Positions 41,163 to 52,329 of a stretch of DNA of 60,000 nucleotides are shown here, one piece after another; position 1 is the stretch's first letter, and every line of letters begins with the position of its first letter. The translations under genes were made by a program, and so were the position numbers. The stretch comes from Owenia fusiformis (taxonomy: Eukaryota; Annelida; Polychaeta; Sabellida; Oweniidae). Where the stretch lies: contig CAIIXF020000008.1 in assembly GCA_903813345.2 (NCBI GenBank), positions 11,933,278 to 11,993,277 on the forward strand. The letters are read 5' to 3'. The notes below the pieces were generated by a model. The model had not been told where the DNA came from and did not search any database. It saw only the letters and a list, made by a program, of their open reading frames with translations.

Positions 41163-41880
41163 GGACCCACGGTCCTGTGCTCACACAGTTTGGACCTTCA
41201 AAGGAATGTATCTGACTTTCAAACAAAAATATTGATTTGGATTTGTAGTGTCGAACTTTGAGAAACTTAGACAACACAGTTGTGTGACCTAGTTTGATGA
41301 CCTTTGACCTTGAAAATTTTACTTATTTAGGGCTCAGTAAGGTCTTATGTGATTAAGCTGACAAAAATTTACATCCAAAAATCAATATGAAAAATCAACT
41401 TTTTTGACCTTTCAAAGGTCACTGAAGGTCAAGTAAAGGTCAAATCCTCAAACTTATGTCAGATTTGAAGTCCTAATTTTTGTCAAATTTTATAGAGTAA
41501 ACACCAAAAACTGTAATTCCAAGAGCTTTGAAATCTTCAGAGGACATAAGTTGCATATACAGCAACTACTACAAGTTATTTTAAAGTTCTACTTCAACAA
41601 AGTGTCTAGTATTTACAGAAAATTTGTTTTTTTTGATGTCAAAATCCGCAATTTCTCGGAAACCGGGCGAACTTGGGAAATGGCGATGATAGGTCGAATA
41701 GGCATTATGGATATGCATAAAATGACTGTGGATATGACTCAATCCGAATAGCAGTTTTAATTTGTGCGGCCAATGTTGACGGACAGACGGACCAACGGAC
41801 GGACGCCTGATCGATCCCATAGGCTCACTGTGTGAACCAAAAATCAAGCGAATGACAGAGTTCATATTCAAAATATATTT
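41163..41880. repeat. GACCTT / GACGGACAGACGG repeat remnant in a kinase B intron
   Basis: GACCTTTCAAAGGTCACTGAAGG and CAGATTTGAAGTCC (41405-41475) match the units at 5280-5925, and GACGGACAGACGGACC (41777-41792) matches the right side of the 4085-5275 element. The 113-aa minus ORF at 41581-41922 lies across this repeat and is not supported as a gene. Confidence 0.5.
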
Positions 41881-42532
41881 ATTGCTTCTTGTACATGCTG
41901 TATTAGCAGATATGCTAATCACAGAACCAAAGGCATCTTTGTCATATTAATTTATTCCTACCTTTTTAATCACAACAGTTCTCCCAGTCTTTGTGTAGGT
42001 TCTTTGGCGACAAGAACCGAACGATCCCTTGGCAATATATGTGTCTCCATATTCATGTTCAAATTTCACATCATGGTAAAGATCCTGTAAAATAATGTAC
42101 AGGTTGTTCAATAAGCAAGCTCATTTTTCTCTAAAATTTTGATATTTCCATTCTGAAAATTTGGATAAGTTATATGCAGATATTTGGCACTATAGCGGTT
42201 TTCATAGTGACGTGAAGTCGGGTTCAGCCATGGGCTTTCAAGGCAGTTACTCTTTTTACAGGAAATCTGACCTTATTTTCTTATTATTCTGAGCTTATTT
42301 TTTCCAAACATTTCTATCAATCAATACCTTATCATGATTTTCTATTTATCTTTGTGAAGCAGTTACAAACACACCAACAAAAGGCAAAAACCTCAGCAAA
42401 ACTGCAAATATAGGACCAGAACTATGGGATAGGATATCAAAAAGAGCGACCATTTTCTTTGTGATTTTACGATTTGCTCTGCTGAACCCTACATGAAGTT
42501 ACTATGACAACTGCTGCCAAATTTTAACATAT

Positions 42533-44394
42533 TGTCGCGTTCCAGACTTTTGCCGATAGTCTGGAAGCGATGAGTAATTTTCTACCTTATACTTCTTTGT
42601 GGGCCCAGTCCTGGTTTGGTGGACTGGATGAAACGACAGTCACAAATGGCTTCAAATTTAATACATATATTTTAACACACACTAATTATACAAGAAAATA
42701 ACACAGTTCAATGTTCATAGCTTAAAATGTCACTTTAAAATTCTCTTTATAAGCTTGGTAGTGGCCGTTACTGCTTTCTTACTGCTTCCTATGGCTCTTA
42801 AGCTCTTTACTCGGCTCCTCTGCCTCTTTATGGCTCCTATGGCCCGTAATTTTGGCTCAGCTCCTATGGCTCTTAAGCTCTTTACTCGGCTCCTCTGCCT
42901 CTTTATGGCTCCTATGGCCCGTAATTTTGGCTAAGCTCCTATGGCTCGTTAGCTCTTTCCTGACTCCTCTGGTTCTTGGACTTGGCTCTTCTGGCTCTTT
43001 GTTCAGCTCCTCTGGCTCCTGAGCTTGGTTCCTCTGGCTCTTGAACTTGGCTCCTCTGGCTCTTCGTTCAGCTCCTCTGGCTCTTGAGCTTGGCTCCTCT
43101 GGCTCTTCGTTCAGCTCTCTGGCTCTTTAGCCTGGCTCCTCTTGAGCTTGGCTCTTCTGGCTCTTAAGCTTGGCTCTTCTGGCTCCTGAACTTGGCTCCT
43201 CTGGCTCCTCCTTCAGCTCTCTTTGGCTCTTTAGCCTGGCTCCTCTTGAGTTTGGCTCTTCTGGCTCCTGAACTTAGCTCCTCTGGCTCTTCGTTCAGCT
43301 CCTCTTGCTCTTCGCTCAGCTCTTTGGCTCTTTAGCCTGGCTCCTCTTGGGCTTGCTGGGAAGGCTCCTAGCTGCTCGTTGCTCTAGAAGTCCTCCTGGA
43401 ACTATCTCTGTCAGTGGTGAAACCAACTGACAAAATAGTCCACTGTGACTCTTCTGGCTCTTTAGCCTTGCTCTGCCTCTATGGCTCTTGACTTTTCCAG
43501 GGAGGCTCCTCACTGCTCGATGCGATGGAAGTCTTCCTGGAACTACTTCTGTCAGCGGTGAAACCAACTGACAAAATACTTCTCTGTGTTGGGAAGTTTC
43601 TCAATTGCACCTTACAGCTAGTGGTGGAACCGAACTAACTGTAATGCAAGGTTGATTCCAGAATGTTCCTTGCTGCTTCCTCAAGGACAACACTGAGCTC
43701 TGAATCTCTTTACAGCACTCTTAAGAATGGAAGTATGAAGCTATTCTTGCTTTCAATTAAATCTAACAAATATCTCACTAACTTAGAAAGCCTGGGACAC
43801 AAAATGGCGACACACAGTAGATCTGGATACCCAATGAACTAGAAATTACGATCAGTCAGAGGCATCTCAGTAGCATGCTGATCATAAAGTCACAAATTCT
43901 GGTACACTTGAAATTCAAAGTTATAGTCAGTCAGAGGCATCTAGTAGCATGCTGGCCATAAAATCACATAAACAAAAAGGAAAAATCTCACCCGAATCAG
44001 TGCTGCTTTCTCTTAGGCCCAAAAATTCGAGTTTCCTCTCCTGTTTCTCCTTCTAAAACGTCCTGGTGTGTCTTCCCGCTTTATTCTTCTTAACTAATCC
44101 CAAATCACTGGCTGATGGCTACTCCAAAGCACGATAATTGTAGATTTTCTTCCAAACCTCAATTCACACTGCTTCATTCAAGATGGCGACCTTCGTTTTT
44201 CTCTCACGTGATGGCATGAGTCATAGGCACAGGTGAACACATTTTGAAATCAGGGGCACTGCATTGCAGCAATTGAGGGGATTCCCCTTTTTGTCTTGGA
44301 ATACCCCAGAATTCCCTCTAGTAAACAGGGCTTTCCCTAACTGCACAAATGGGAAAATTTAAAAGGCTAAATATAAAAATGAAATTTTCCCACA
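42533..44394 (-). repeat. 3' LTR of the retrotransposon
   Basis: 1862 bp, identical in length and apparently in sequence to 47923-49784 (constant offset 5390). Read on the minus strand it begins TGTGGGAAAATTTC and ends GCGACA. It contains a GGCTCCTCTGGCTCTT-type array (about 42776-43340). Confidence 0.92.
42776..43340. repeat. GGCTCCTCTGGCTCTT minisatellite inside the LTR
   Basis: Dozens of degenerate units built from GGCTCYTCTGGCTCTT with AGCTT or CGTTCAGCT spacers. The first part is a longer unit (CTATGGCTCTTAAGCTCTTTACTCGGCTCC), repeated near 42788 and 42857. The same array is at 48166-48730 in the other LTR. The 83-aa ORFs at 43316-43567 and 48706-48957 are identical because they lie in the two LTRs; they are not genes. 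Confidence 0.8.
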
Positions 44395-44396
44395 TA

Positions 44397-44406
44397 CCCC
44401 CCTTCT
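44397..44406 (-). other. Polypurine tract of the retrotransposon
   Basis: AGAAGGGGGG on the minus strand, two bases before the 3' LTR start at 44394: the expected place for plus-strand DNA priming. Confidence 0.8.
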
Positions 44407-44564
44407 AGCTTTTATGTGCCCTCACATAAAATAAACATGTGCAAACTAGAAGAATAAGTAACTCATAACTGGTCAAAGTCTTTAATCTTCGCTAATGGAA
44501 GAGCCCTTTTGCTCTCGGAGGCTCTTCCTCTTTCTTGCTTCTGCGTGCTGATCTGGGTAAACCC

Positions 44565-47500
44565 TTAGAGGGGGCTTGAAGTGGACTTCTTGTTTCCTTG
44601 CTTGAGGAGCTCTTGGAAAAAATCTCCCCATAATGACGAGCTCTTGGGAGGACAGTCTTTCTGGTGCAAGGAGCTCATATGAGGAGGGCCCTTGTGATAT
44701 GAAAAGCTCCTGAAATCATCCTCCTCATGCAGAAGACTTTTTCTTACACACTCCTTTCTTGGAGGACTTCTGTTATTAGCTCTCTCATATGTCCTTGGCC
44801 TGGGTTGTGACCTGGAAAGTTGACCTGTCCTTTTCTTAGTCACTGTAAGACTATCAGTGTCTGCCAAAGACTCTCTTTGGTTCTTCATCTCTGTTTTATC
44901 ATTTTCTCTTCCTTTTATCCTGTATCTTGGTTCTTGGTTCACATTCTTGTCAAACCTTGTCTTCTTGTTCTGTTCCACAACCTTTGCAAATGTTACTCTC
45001 CTCTCATTTCTCTTAGATCTTCGCAAAGGCAGAAGTGACGGGGCTCTGTCCGAGGATGGCTGCCTCTGCTTGTTCTGCTCTTTGGGCGACGTCTTCTTAG
45101 AGGTGGTTTGATTCTGCTCATCTTGCACATGATATTGCTCCAGCACTGCCTCGTCATCAAAAATCATCTCCAGCTTGTTGAAGTTTATTACTGCTCCACT
45201 TGTGGACATGTACTCTAAACCAAGAATACCAGCTTGAGCAATGTCAGCTACCACTGTGGTGATCAATGTTGCTCTCCCTTTAATCTTTATCTCTCCAGTA
45301 ATCTCGCCATATGTAGAAAGGGGAGATCCATCAGCTTGTAGAAATACTTGAGACGGAGGCTTCAAACGTTGTCGTCGATGTTGTGGTATTTTGTTGTAGC
45401 TCTCTATGCTGATCATATTTCGCATGGCTCCGGAATCGATGAGGAACTGCATTGAAGTTCCACAAAACTTTGCATCAGCAAGGATTTTCCGCACTACTGG
45501 TCTACTTCCAGGCTGTAAGTCAACACCGTTATTGGTCAAGAACCTAATAGGACTGACATTACTGAATCTTGAATCGTTTCTAGGTCGCTGAGGCTTGGGA
45601 CAAGCTGTGGCAATATGCCCAAATCCATTGCAATTGTAACACTTAGTTTGTGAGCAAGTGGTCATTGAATGTCCTCGTTCTCCACAGCTCCTGCAGGGAT
45701 ACCTCGTACCCTCTCTCACTTGAGATTTTGGGCTCTCTTCTTTCTTTAAGAGATTCTTCATTTCTGTCAGCAATTCCTTCTTGAATCCCTGTATCAGCTT
45801 GGCAACTTCATTATAATCTTCTTCAACAGTGCAGATGCTTTGCTCTTTTGACCTTTCTTTAAGTCCGTGTCTTATTCTCTCGGACTCTTGGTAGCTCTCC
45901 TCTCTGAGAGCAATCTCTATGCTCTTGTCTAATGTTGATGGCTCTTTTCTGTGTATGGCTCGTCGCAGCTCCTCATCGGGAATTGCTTGCTCGAAACTCC
46001 TACGAGCGAGCCTATCTTGAGCATCCCGGCTCATTTCAGGATAAGCCATGGATGTCAGTCGTCGTATATGTTGCCCCAGACTTTGCAAGGATTCCCGAGG
46101 CTTTCTCTTTCGACTACACAGCCCTGCTTCATATACATCGGCCTTGCCACCTGGGCCAAACCTCTTTTCAAGGGCTTCCAGTAGGTCCTCATAACAGTAG
46201 CCACTCTCCAACTCTAGGACAATCTGCTGGGCATCTCCTCTTAGGTTGGTGGCTAAATACTGAGCTTTTTCTTTGTCTGTCCAGTTATTGTTTTCAACAC
46301 ATGTTTGGAAATACGCCTTATACTCCGGCCAGGGAAGTGATCCATCAAACGTTTGTGTGGGTTTAATCCTACCGTGTTTCCCTGCATTTGATGATTCAAC
46401 CGCTTTTCCACAAATCTCTATAGCTCTCTGGGCCATTTGCAGTACAGAATCTAGCGCTGAGGTATCCGGGGCATTTGAAGCTTCTTTATCTCTGCTCTTC
46501 TTATCAGGAGACACATCGGGCTCACAGTCTTGTTCTTGCCCCTTGGATCCGATTGTTGTCTCTTCTGGAGTAACTCGGGATATCTCATTATCGGAACTGC
46601 GGGATGGTAGCTCCAGGTGTGGATTCGCCATCATTAAGTTGTGATCTACCCCCTCTTCTGGATGCCGCTTCTGTTTCAACTCAGGCCTGTACCTGGGCTG
46701 AGGACTTTCTTTCATGGCTGTTTTCTCTGCTCTTCTACTCGAAGAAGCAAGTTTCGGTACAGCACCACCTGACTCTTTGCTAACCTCAACGTATGACAAC
46801 ATGGGATCTGGATTTCTCTGCATTCCTTTTACAGAGCAATTACTCCCCCCTTCCAGATGTGACCTATCCTCCATCGGATGAGCTTGAAATCTCCTTCCAG
46901 GAGGAGGCAATGGAGGCTCTCCATACGTGGTCCGTTTCTCCCAAGTGGAGCGTACTGGGTCATCTTGCTGACAGGCAGTTTCCTGTTCCTGCTTTACCCG
47001 TCTCTCTTGAACCAAATATGGAGGCAGCCAACCTCCCGCTTCCCCGGGGACTGGCTCAAACATCATTGGTGTGTCTTCTCTAGGAAAGTTAGCTTCTAAC
47101 TGCTCTTGCCCACACTCACGGGGACTTATTCCTTTGTATCTTGAAAGGGTCTGTTCATCAGTACTCATTGTTTTCTGATATGACAGTCCGCTTTGCTGAG
47201 AAACTTGCTTCTGTGGGTGCTCTATGTGATCCTGGTAGACCTTCGACGCCTCCTCCATCCTGTCCAGCTTGCTCTGACTATGTTCACTCTTTACATCTTC
47301 TGGTGAAGATCTTAATTGCTCTAACGTATGTGCCATTGCTTGTAGGGCTCCATAAACTGAGCTCAAACCGAGGGAAAGCTCCTTTTGAAATGAGCCCAGA
47401 CCTTGGCTCAAATCTGCCTTTAACCTCTGCTGCTCCCTCGTCAGCTCATGTAACCATTCTCCCTGCTCTTTGACATTGCTCGCCAACAAGGTGGTTTGTA

Positions 47501-47876
47501 GCTGCTGCGACACCAGTTCTCTCTGCAGGGTTGAAAATGCCTCACCCATCTTACTGTCTCTAACTTCCACAGTGGAAGTTCTTAGCTGATTAATTCCATG
47601 AGGTTCTCTAGGTGGAGTAGCATAATTTGGTAGCAACTGCTGCTCTGCTCCTGACCAATATCCAGTACTTTGCAGATGAAGGTCCCTCCTTTGCTTGTCT
47701 GATGTTGGCATATCTTCCAGAGGAATGGTGTCATCTAATGTCATGTAATCACCTCCTTGTTGTCCTTTGAATAACAGTGTCTTCTCACCATCTAACTTTA
47801 GATGTTTCTCTTGATCTTTATCTGTTTGGAGCTTGCTCTTCATAGCTCGGGTTGTATCTGTGTCTGATGTTGCCAT
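44565..47876 (-). CDS. Gag-protease polyprotein of the LTR retrotransposon, 1103 aa
   Basis: Single ORF from ATG 47876 to the stop at 44565. Residues about 108-190 are a predicted coiled coil. Low-complexity charged sequence follows to about 480. A retrotransposon Gag core is at about 505-660 (FDGSLPWPEYKAYF, then a YLATNLRGDA-like helix and a KRFGP turn). Two CCHC zinc knuckles lie at 728-741 and 746-759 (C-x2-C-x4-H-x4-C), and a retropepsin at about 795-900 with active-site DSGA (814-817) and ILG before the end of the fold. Residues 900-1103 are basic and unlike any pol domain. The ORF ends 170 bp before the 3' LTR, so pol is absent and not merely in another frame. Proteins would build the particle and mature it; reverse transcription needs a helper. 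Confidence 0.9.
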   Translation of the reverse strand: MATSDTDTTRAMKSKLQTDKDQEKHLKLDGEKTLLFKGQQGGDYMTLDDTIPLEDMPTSDKQRRDLHLQSTGYWSGAEQQLLPNYATPPREPHGINQLRTSTVEVRDSKMGEAFSTLQRELVSQQLQTTLLASNVKEQGEWLHELTREQQRLKADLSQGLGSFQKELSLGLSSVYGALQAMAHTLEQLRSSPEDVKSEHSQSKLDRMEEASKVYQDHIEHPQKQVSQQSGLSYQKTMSTDEQTLSRYKGISPRECGQEQLEANFPREDTPMMFEPVPGEAGGWLPPYLVQERRVKQEQETACQQDDPVRSTWEKRTTYGEPPLPPPGRRFQAHPMEDRSHLEGGSNCSVKGMQRNPDPMLSYVEVSKESGGAVPKLASSSRRAEKTAMKESPQPRYRPELKQKRHPEEGVDHNLMMANPHLELPSRSSDNEISRVTPEETTIGSKGQEQDCEPDVSPDKKSRDKEASNAPDTSALDSVLQMAQRAIEICGKAVESSNAGKHGRIKPTQTFDGSLPWPEYKAYFQTCVENNNWTDKEKAQYLATNLRGDAQQIVLELESGYCYEDLLEALEKRFGPGGKADVYEAGLCSRKRKPRESLQSLGQHIRRLTSMAYPEMSRDAQDRLARRSFEQAIPDEELRRAIHRKEPSTLDKSIEIALREESYQESERIRHGLKERSKEQSICTVEEDYNEVAKLIQGFKKELLTEMKNLLKKEESPKSQVREGTRYPCRSCGERGHSMTTCSQTKCYNCNGFGHIATACPKPQRPRNDSRFSNVSPIRFLTNNGVDLQPGSRPVVRKILADAKFCGTSMQFLIDSGAMRNMISIESYNKIPQHRRQRLKPPSQVFLQADGSPLSTYGEITGEIKIKGRATLITTVVADIAQAGILGLEYMSTSGAVINFNKLEMIFDDEAVLEQYHVQDEQNQTTSKKTSPKEQNKQRQPSSDRAPSLLPLRRSKRNERRVTFAKVVEQNKKTRFDKNVNQEPRYRIKGRENDKTEMKNQRESLADTDSLTVTKKRTGQLSRSQPRPRTYERANNRSPPRKECVRKSLLHEEDDFRSFSYHKGPPHMSSLHQKDCPPKSSSLWGDFFQELLKQGNKKSTSSPL

Positions 47877-47903
47877 CTTGTGCTCAGTACTATCGTCTCA
47901 CTG

Positions 47904-47921
47904 ATCCCACCGCTGCCACCA
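47904..47921 (-). other. Putative primer-binding site of the retrotransposon
   Basis: One base after the 5' LTR end, the minus strand reads TGGTGGCAGCGGTGGGAT. It begins with the TGG expected to pair with a tRNA 3' CCA. I cannot name the tRNA. Confidence 0.5.
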
Positions 47922-47922
47922 A

Positions 47923-49784
47923 TGTCGCGTTCCAGACTTTTGCCGATAGTCTGGAAGCGATGAGTAATTTTCTACCTTATACTTCTTTGTGGGCCCAGTC
48001 CTGGTTTGGTGGACTGGATGAAACGACAGTCACAAATGGCTTCAAATTTAATACATATATTTTAACACACACTAATTATACAAGAAAATAACACAGTTCA
48101 ATGTTCATAGCTTAAAATGTCACTTTAAAATTCTCTTTATAAGCTTGGTAGTGGCCGTTACTGCTTTCTTACTGCTTCCTATGGCTCTTAAGCTCTTTAC
48201 TCGGCTCCTCTGCCTCTTTATGGCTCCTATGGCCCGTAATTTTGGCTCAGCTCCTATGGCTCTTAAGCTCTTTACTCGGCTCCTCTGCCTCTTTATGGCT
48301 CCTATGGCCCGTAATTTTGGCTAAGCTCCTATGGCTCGTTAGCTCTTTCCTGACTCCTCTGGTTCTTGGACTTGGCTCTTCTGGCTCTTTGTTCAGCTCC
48401 TCTGGCTCCTGAGCTTGGTTCCTCTGGCTCTTGAACTTGGCTCCTCTGGCTCTTCGTTCAGCTCCTCTGGCTCTTGAGCTTGGCTCCTCTGGCTCTTCGT
48501 TCAGCTCTCTGGCTCTTTAGCCTGGCTCCTCTTGAGCTTGGCTCTTCTGGCTCTTAAGCTTGGCTCTTCTGGCTCCTGAACTTGGCTCCTCTGGCTCCTC
48601 CTTCAGCTCTCTTTGGCTCTTTAGCCTGGCTCCTCTTGAGTTTGGCTCTTCTGGCTCCTGAACTTAGCTCCTCTGGCTCTTCGTTCAGCTCCTCTTGCTC
48701 TTCGCTCAGCTCTTTGGCTCTTTAGCCTGGCTCCTCTTGGGCTTGCTGGGAAGGCTCCTAGCTGCTCGTTGCTCTAGAAGTCCTCCTGGAACTATCTCTG
48801 TCAGTGGTGAAACCAACTGACAAAATAGTCCACTGTGACTCTTCTGGCTCTTTAGCCTTGCTCTGCCTCTATGGCTCTTGACTTTTCCAGGGAGGCTCCT
48901 CACTGCTCGATGCGATGGAAGTCTTCCTGGAACTACTTCTGTCAGCGGTGAAACCAACTGACAAAATACTTCTCTGTGTTGGGAAGTTTCTCAATTGCAC
49001 CTTACAGCTAGTGGTGGAACCGAACTAACTGTAATGCAAGGTTGATTCCAGAATGTTCCTTGCTGCTTCCTCAAGGACAACACTGAGCTCTGAATCTCTT
49101 TACAGCACTCTTAAGAATGGAAGTATGAAGCTATTCTTGCTTTCAATTAAATCTAACAAATATCTCACTAACTTAGAAAGCCTGGGACACAAAATGGCGA
49201 CACACAGTAGATCTGGATACCCAATGAACTAGAAATTACGATCAGTCAGAGGCATCTCAGTAGCATGCTGATCATAAAGTCACAAATTCTGGTACACTTG
49301 AAATTCAAAGTTATAGTCAGTCAGAGGCATCTAGTAGCATGCTGGCCATAAAATCACATAAACAAAAAGGAAAAATCTCACCCGAATCAGTGCTGCTTTC
49401 TCTTAGGCCCAAAAATTCGAGTTTCCTCTCCTGTTTCTCCTTCTAAAACGTCCTGGTGTGTCTTCCCGCTTTATTCTTCTTAACTAATCCCAAATCACTG
49501 GCTGATGGCTACTCCAAAGCACGATAATTGTAGATTTTCTTCCAAACCTCAATTCACACTGCTTCATTCAAGATGGCGACCTTCGTTTTTCTCTCACGTG
49601 ATGGCATGAGTCATAGGCACAGGTGAACACATTTTGAAATCAGGGGCACTGCATTGCAGCAATTGAGGGGATTCCCCTTTTTGTCTTGGAATACCCCAGA
49701 ATTCCCTCTAGTAAACAGGGCTTTCCCTAACTGCACAAATGGGAAAATTTAAAAGGCTAAATATAAAAATGAAATTTTCCCACA
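47923..49784 (-). repeat. 5' LTR of the retrotransposon
   Basis: Second copy of the 1862-bp LTR. On the minus strand it precedes the primer-binding-like site and the Gag ATG at 47876, so the Gag start lies 46 bp from the LTR. Flanked on the outside by ATAT. Confidence 0.92.
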
Positions 49785-50222
49785 ATATCTTTGCCAAATT
49801 CTAGGATGGTTTGTGAAATGTATCATGCTACTCCTGTGTAAAGGACCAAGTAAAGTATGGCAAGTGATTTTAGATGAGTAATTTCTCAATCTAAATATGA
49901 CATTTCTCATTAACAGTCAGTGATTTAACTGATTATATAATATTTTTACGAAATTATTGACAAAATAAAAACTTATAATATGTCATTACTGAAGGCATCC
50001 AATAAAATCGTGCAATGATCAGACACCCATTAGTTGGTTAGTATAGATAATTAGTCAAGCTTTTTCATTTTATTTTTCTGTAAGATGTACAATTTGCCCA
50101 AACGTGGGATAAAGGTATAATAAAGCTCATAATAATAATAATTACTTCATCGAAGAATTTGCCGATGTTCTCTTTTGGTGATTTCTCACTTGTCTCCTTT
50201 AAACTTTGTTCAGTACCAAGTA

Positions 50223-50710
50223 CTGTAGATTGGGTTAATTTGGCGCTACTTAATTTGGCGATTTTGCCATTTTTGGCATATTGGCGGCTACTTAATTTGG
50301 CGGATATGCAAAAAAAATGTTAATGGAATGTTAAACTTACGCGCTGTTTGCGAATTTCCATGTAGATCTAGATCTAAATGGGCATGTTTGGCTATGTTCA
50401 TTTTTTCTTTTGAGGACCACTGGCGATATTCACCACGTTTGTACATTTTTGTGAGATCATCCTTTACATTTTACACCTCAATCGATGCTGCTACTTTTCC
50501 CTGAGTATAAATGAGTGACTGACCAGTTCTGAGCCAATTTATGAGAGACATTTTTTCATATTTTTGGAAAAAAATAAACCGGAAGTGACCTTAATACACT
50601 GGACGAAATACCCTAGATGATTCCCGGGGATTCATTCTAAATTTTGGCGGAGATTTATATTGGCGAATTTTTCAATTTCGCCAAATTCGCCAAATTAACC
50701 CAATCTACAG
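50223..50710. mobile_element. MITE with CTGTAGATTGGGTTAATTTG ends inserted in a kinase B exon
   Basis: 23-bp terminal inverted repeats (CTGTAGATTGGGTTAATTTG plus GCG) at 50223 and, reversed, ending at 50710 are flanked by TA on both sides (50221-50222 and 50711-50712). Internal repeats GCTACTTAATTTGGCG occur at the left side. 488 bp, no coding. Removing the element and one TA restores an exon of 79 nt with a normal acceptor, the same length and phase as kinase A exon 26772-26850. The insertion point is thus inside coding sequence, two bases after the exon start. Confidence 0.88.
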
Positions 50711-50809
50711 TATTCTGTAATTCAGAAAGATACATGTTATTGAAGACAATGTTTCTGGTTATACCAACATTCATAGCGTGTGATTCTTTACCATAGTTGC
50801 ATGATTTAT

Positions 50810-50884
50810 TACCCTTTGCATTCATTCGACTTCGCTTCTTAAAAGAGGGATCCGTTTATATAACTAGACTCTGCGCGCAAGGTA
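50810..50884. mobile_element. 75-bp mini element, TACCCTTTGC...GCAAGGTA
   Basis: It begins TACCCTTTGCATTCATTCGA and ends CTGCGCGCAAGGTA. It is flanked by ATGATTTAT (50801-50809) and ATGAATCAT (50885-50893), 7 of 9 bases alike. Same family as 56976-57060 and a worn copy near 2590. Confidence 0.55.
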
Positions 50885-52329
50885 ATGAATCATCATCATT
50901 TACCGAAAAGGTACTCAGAAAAGAAAAATCGAGAACATACGGTTAAATTTAAATTTTAAAATCTTACCTAACTTTTCTGGCCAAGGCAAGATCATTTCTT
51001 GCCTCATTTAGTGCCTGTGCATTTCGTGTGTTTTGATTAGCTTCAACCGGATCTACCTAATGAAAAGCCACAAAATATAAGTAGATAGTACTATATATAA
51101 TCAAGTAAAAAGACAAATGCATTTAATTAGTTTCATTTTCACATTAACTTAGATGATATTGAAAAATTATATCCAGGTGATATTCCAAAGGTTTGATCGC
51201 CAATTGGCATCTCCTTTTCAGTTTGCATAATATGTTGGATTGACATTAAAGGCAGAATCAGATCTATGGGGGTGACAAAATTACAAGCAACATGTACAAT
51301 TGACCTACCAATCCATTCCTTACAATCTCAAATACAATATCTCCCAAAAGATTCATGATACCTGTATGTTATAAATTGGTGAAGTTATAATGGATTCAAA
51401 GTGCAAAAATGGGTGAAAATGTTTAAATTCTCCCAACCATTCTTATAGAAAAATAATGCATTATTGTAAAAATCTTTAGTTTTCCTGAAATAAAGAGCTG
51501 AAAGGGAATGACATTAGCCAGAAATATTCTAAAATTGAAACAATTTTTTGTTAGGCTGCTCGCTAGATCTGATTCTCTCTTTAAGGTCTAAGAAGTAAAA
51601 TGATGCCACCTGGAGCAGGTGGATAACATAAATAAACTTATAAGTACGTAACTTACATTAAATGTAATCACATCTTGGTTTTCAGATTCGGTCTGTGGAA
51701 GATCTTGGTGGTCCATTGGATCAACTACCTTGTCTATATCCACGTTGCTCCCTTTATGCATCTACCATGTAATAATCAGAAAACATTAAAGACATTAAAG
51801 ATCCACCATGTTTCAAGAGGAATATCAGCTGAAATAATGTTTATCGAGGGGGTTTCTTTGTAAAATAGATGTAAGTCTTGGTGAAATATCCAAACTTAAA
51901 TATAGTTTGACACTGGTCCATGTTCGTTGAATGGCCCCTCTGCACTAATTGTTGCACCTTTAAAATAAACAATATTTTGTAATGATTAGCAAGTATTTTG
52001 GAATCTTATGTAATATCTGCTCGCTTTGTTCGAATTGTTTGAATTCGTACATACCTTTACCAAAATTCTTAAAGTGGGAGGCTGTGAAGGTAGGCTATGT
52101 ATTCTTCACTCAGAATAATTACAATAAAAGTTGGAGTACTTTATGTCGGATCATTTTTTGCTTTCAACAATATTCAAAACGGCTATTTTAACCTATGAAT
52201 CAGAAAAGAGACAAACATTAAAGTGAAAAGTTGTTTATCATGGTCTTTTCGGGCTGAGATCACAGTGACATTGATCGACAAATATTGATCACACTACATA
52301 CTAGTATTTAAGTTAAAATATACGGAGTG

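Larger units (their letters stand above)
42533..49784 (-). mobile_element. LTR retrotransposon (7252 bp) encoding Gag-protease only, minus strand
   Basis: Two 1862-bp direct repeats start TGTCGCG and end CCCACA on the plus strand (TG...CA on both). The flanks repeat ATAT (42529-42532 and 49785-49788), a 4-bp target duplication. The internal region (44395-47922, 3.5 kb) holds a single ORF for Gag and a retropepsin. No reverse transcriptase, RNase H or integrase is present, so it depends on other elements. A primer-binding-like site and a polypurine tract are placed correctly for minus-strand reading. The two LTRs look identical in every line I compared, which implies a young insertion. It sits in an intron of kinase B, in the same orientation as that gene. 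Confidence 0.92.

Noticed and set aside
43316-43567. 83-aa ORF, repeated identically at 48706-48957
   Set aside because: Both copies lie at the same place in the two LTRs and cover part of a tandem array. The duplication reflects the LTRs, not a gene family.
44820-47473. Several plus-strand ORFs of 60-144 aa opposite Gag
   Set aside because: Shadows of the 1103-aa minus-strand Gag-protease ORF; no domains.
42533-49784. Assembly artefact instead of a real 7.25-kb insertion
   Set aside because: The 4-bp flank duplication, TG/CA ends, polypurine tract and priming site fit true retrotransposon integration. Identical LTRs are expected for a young copy.
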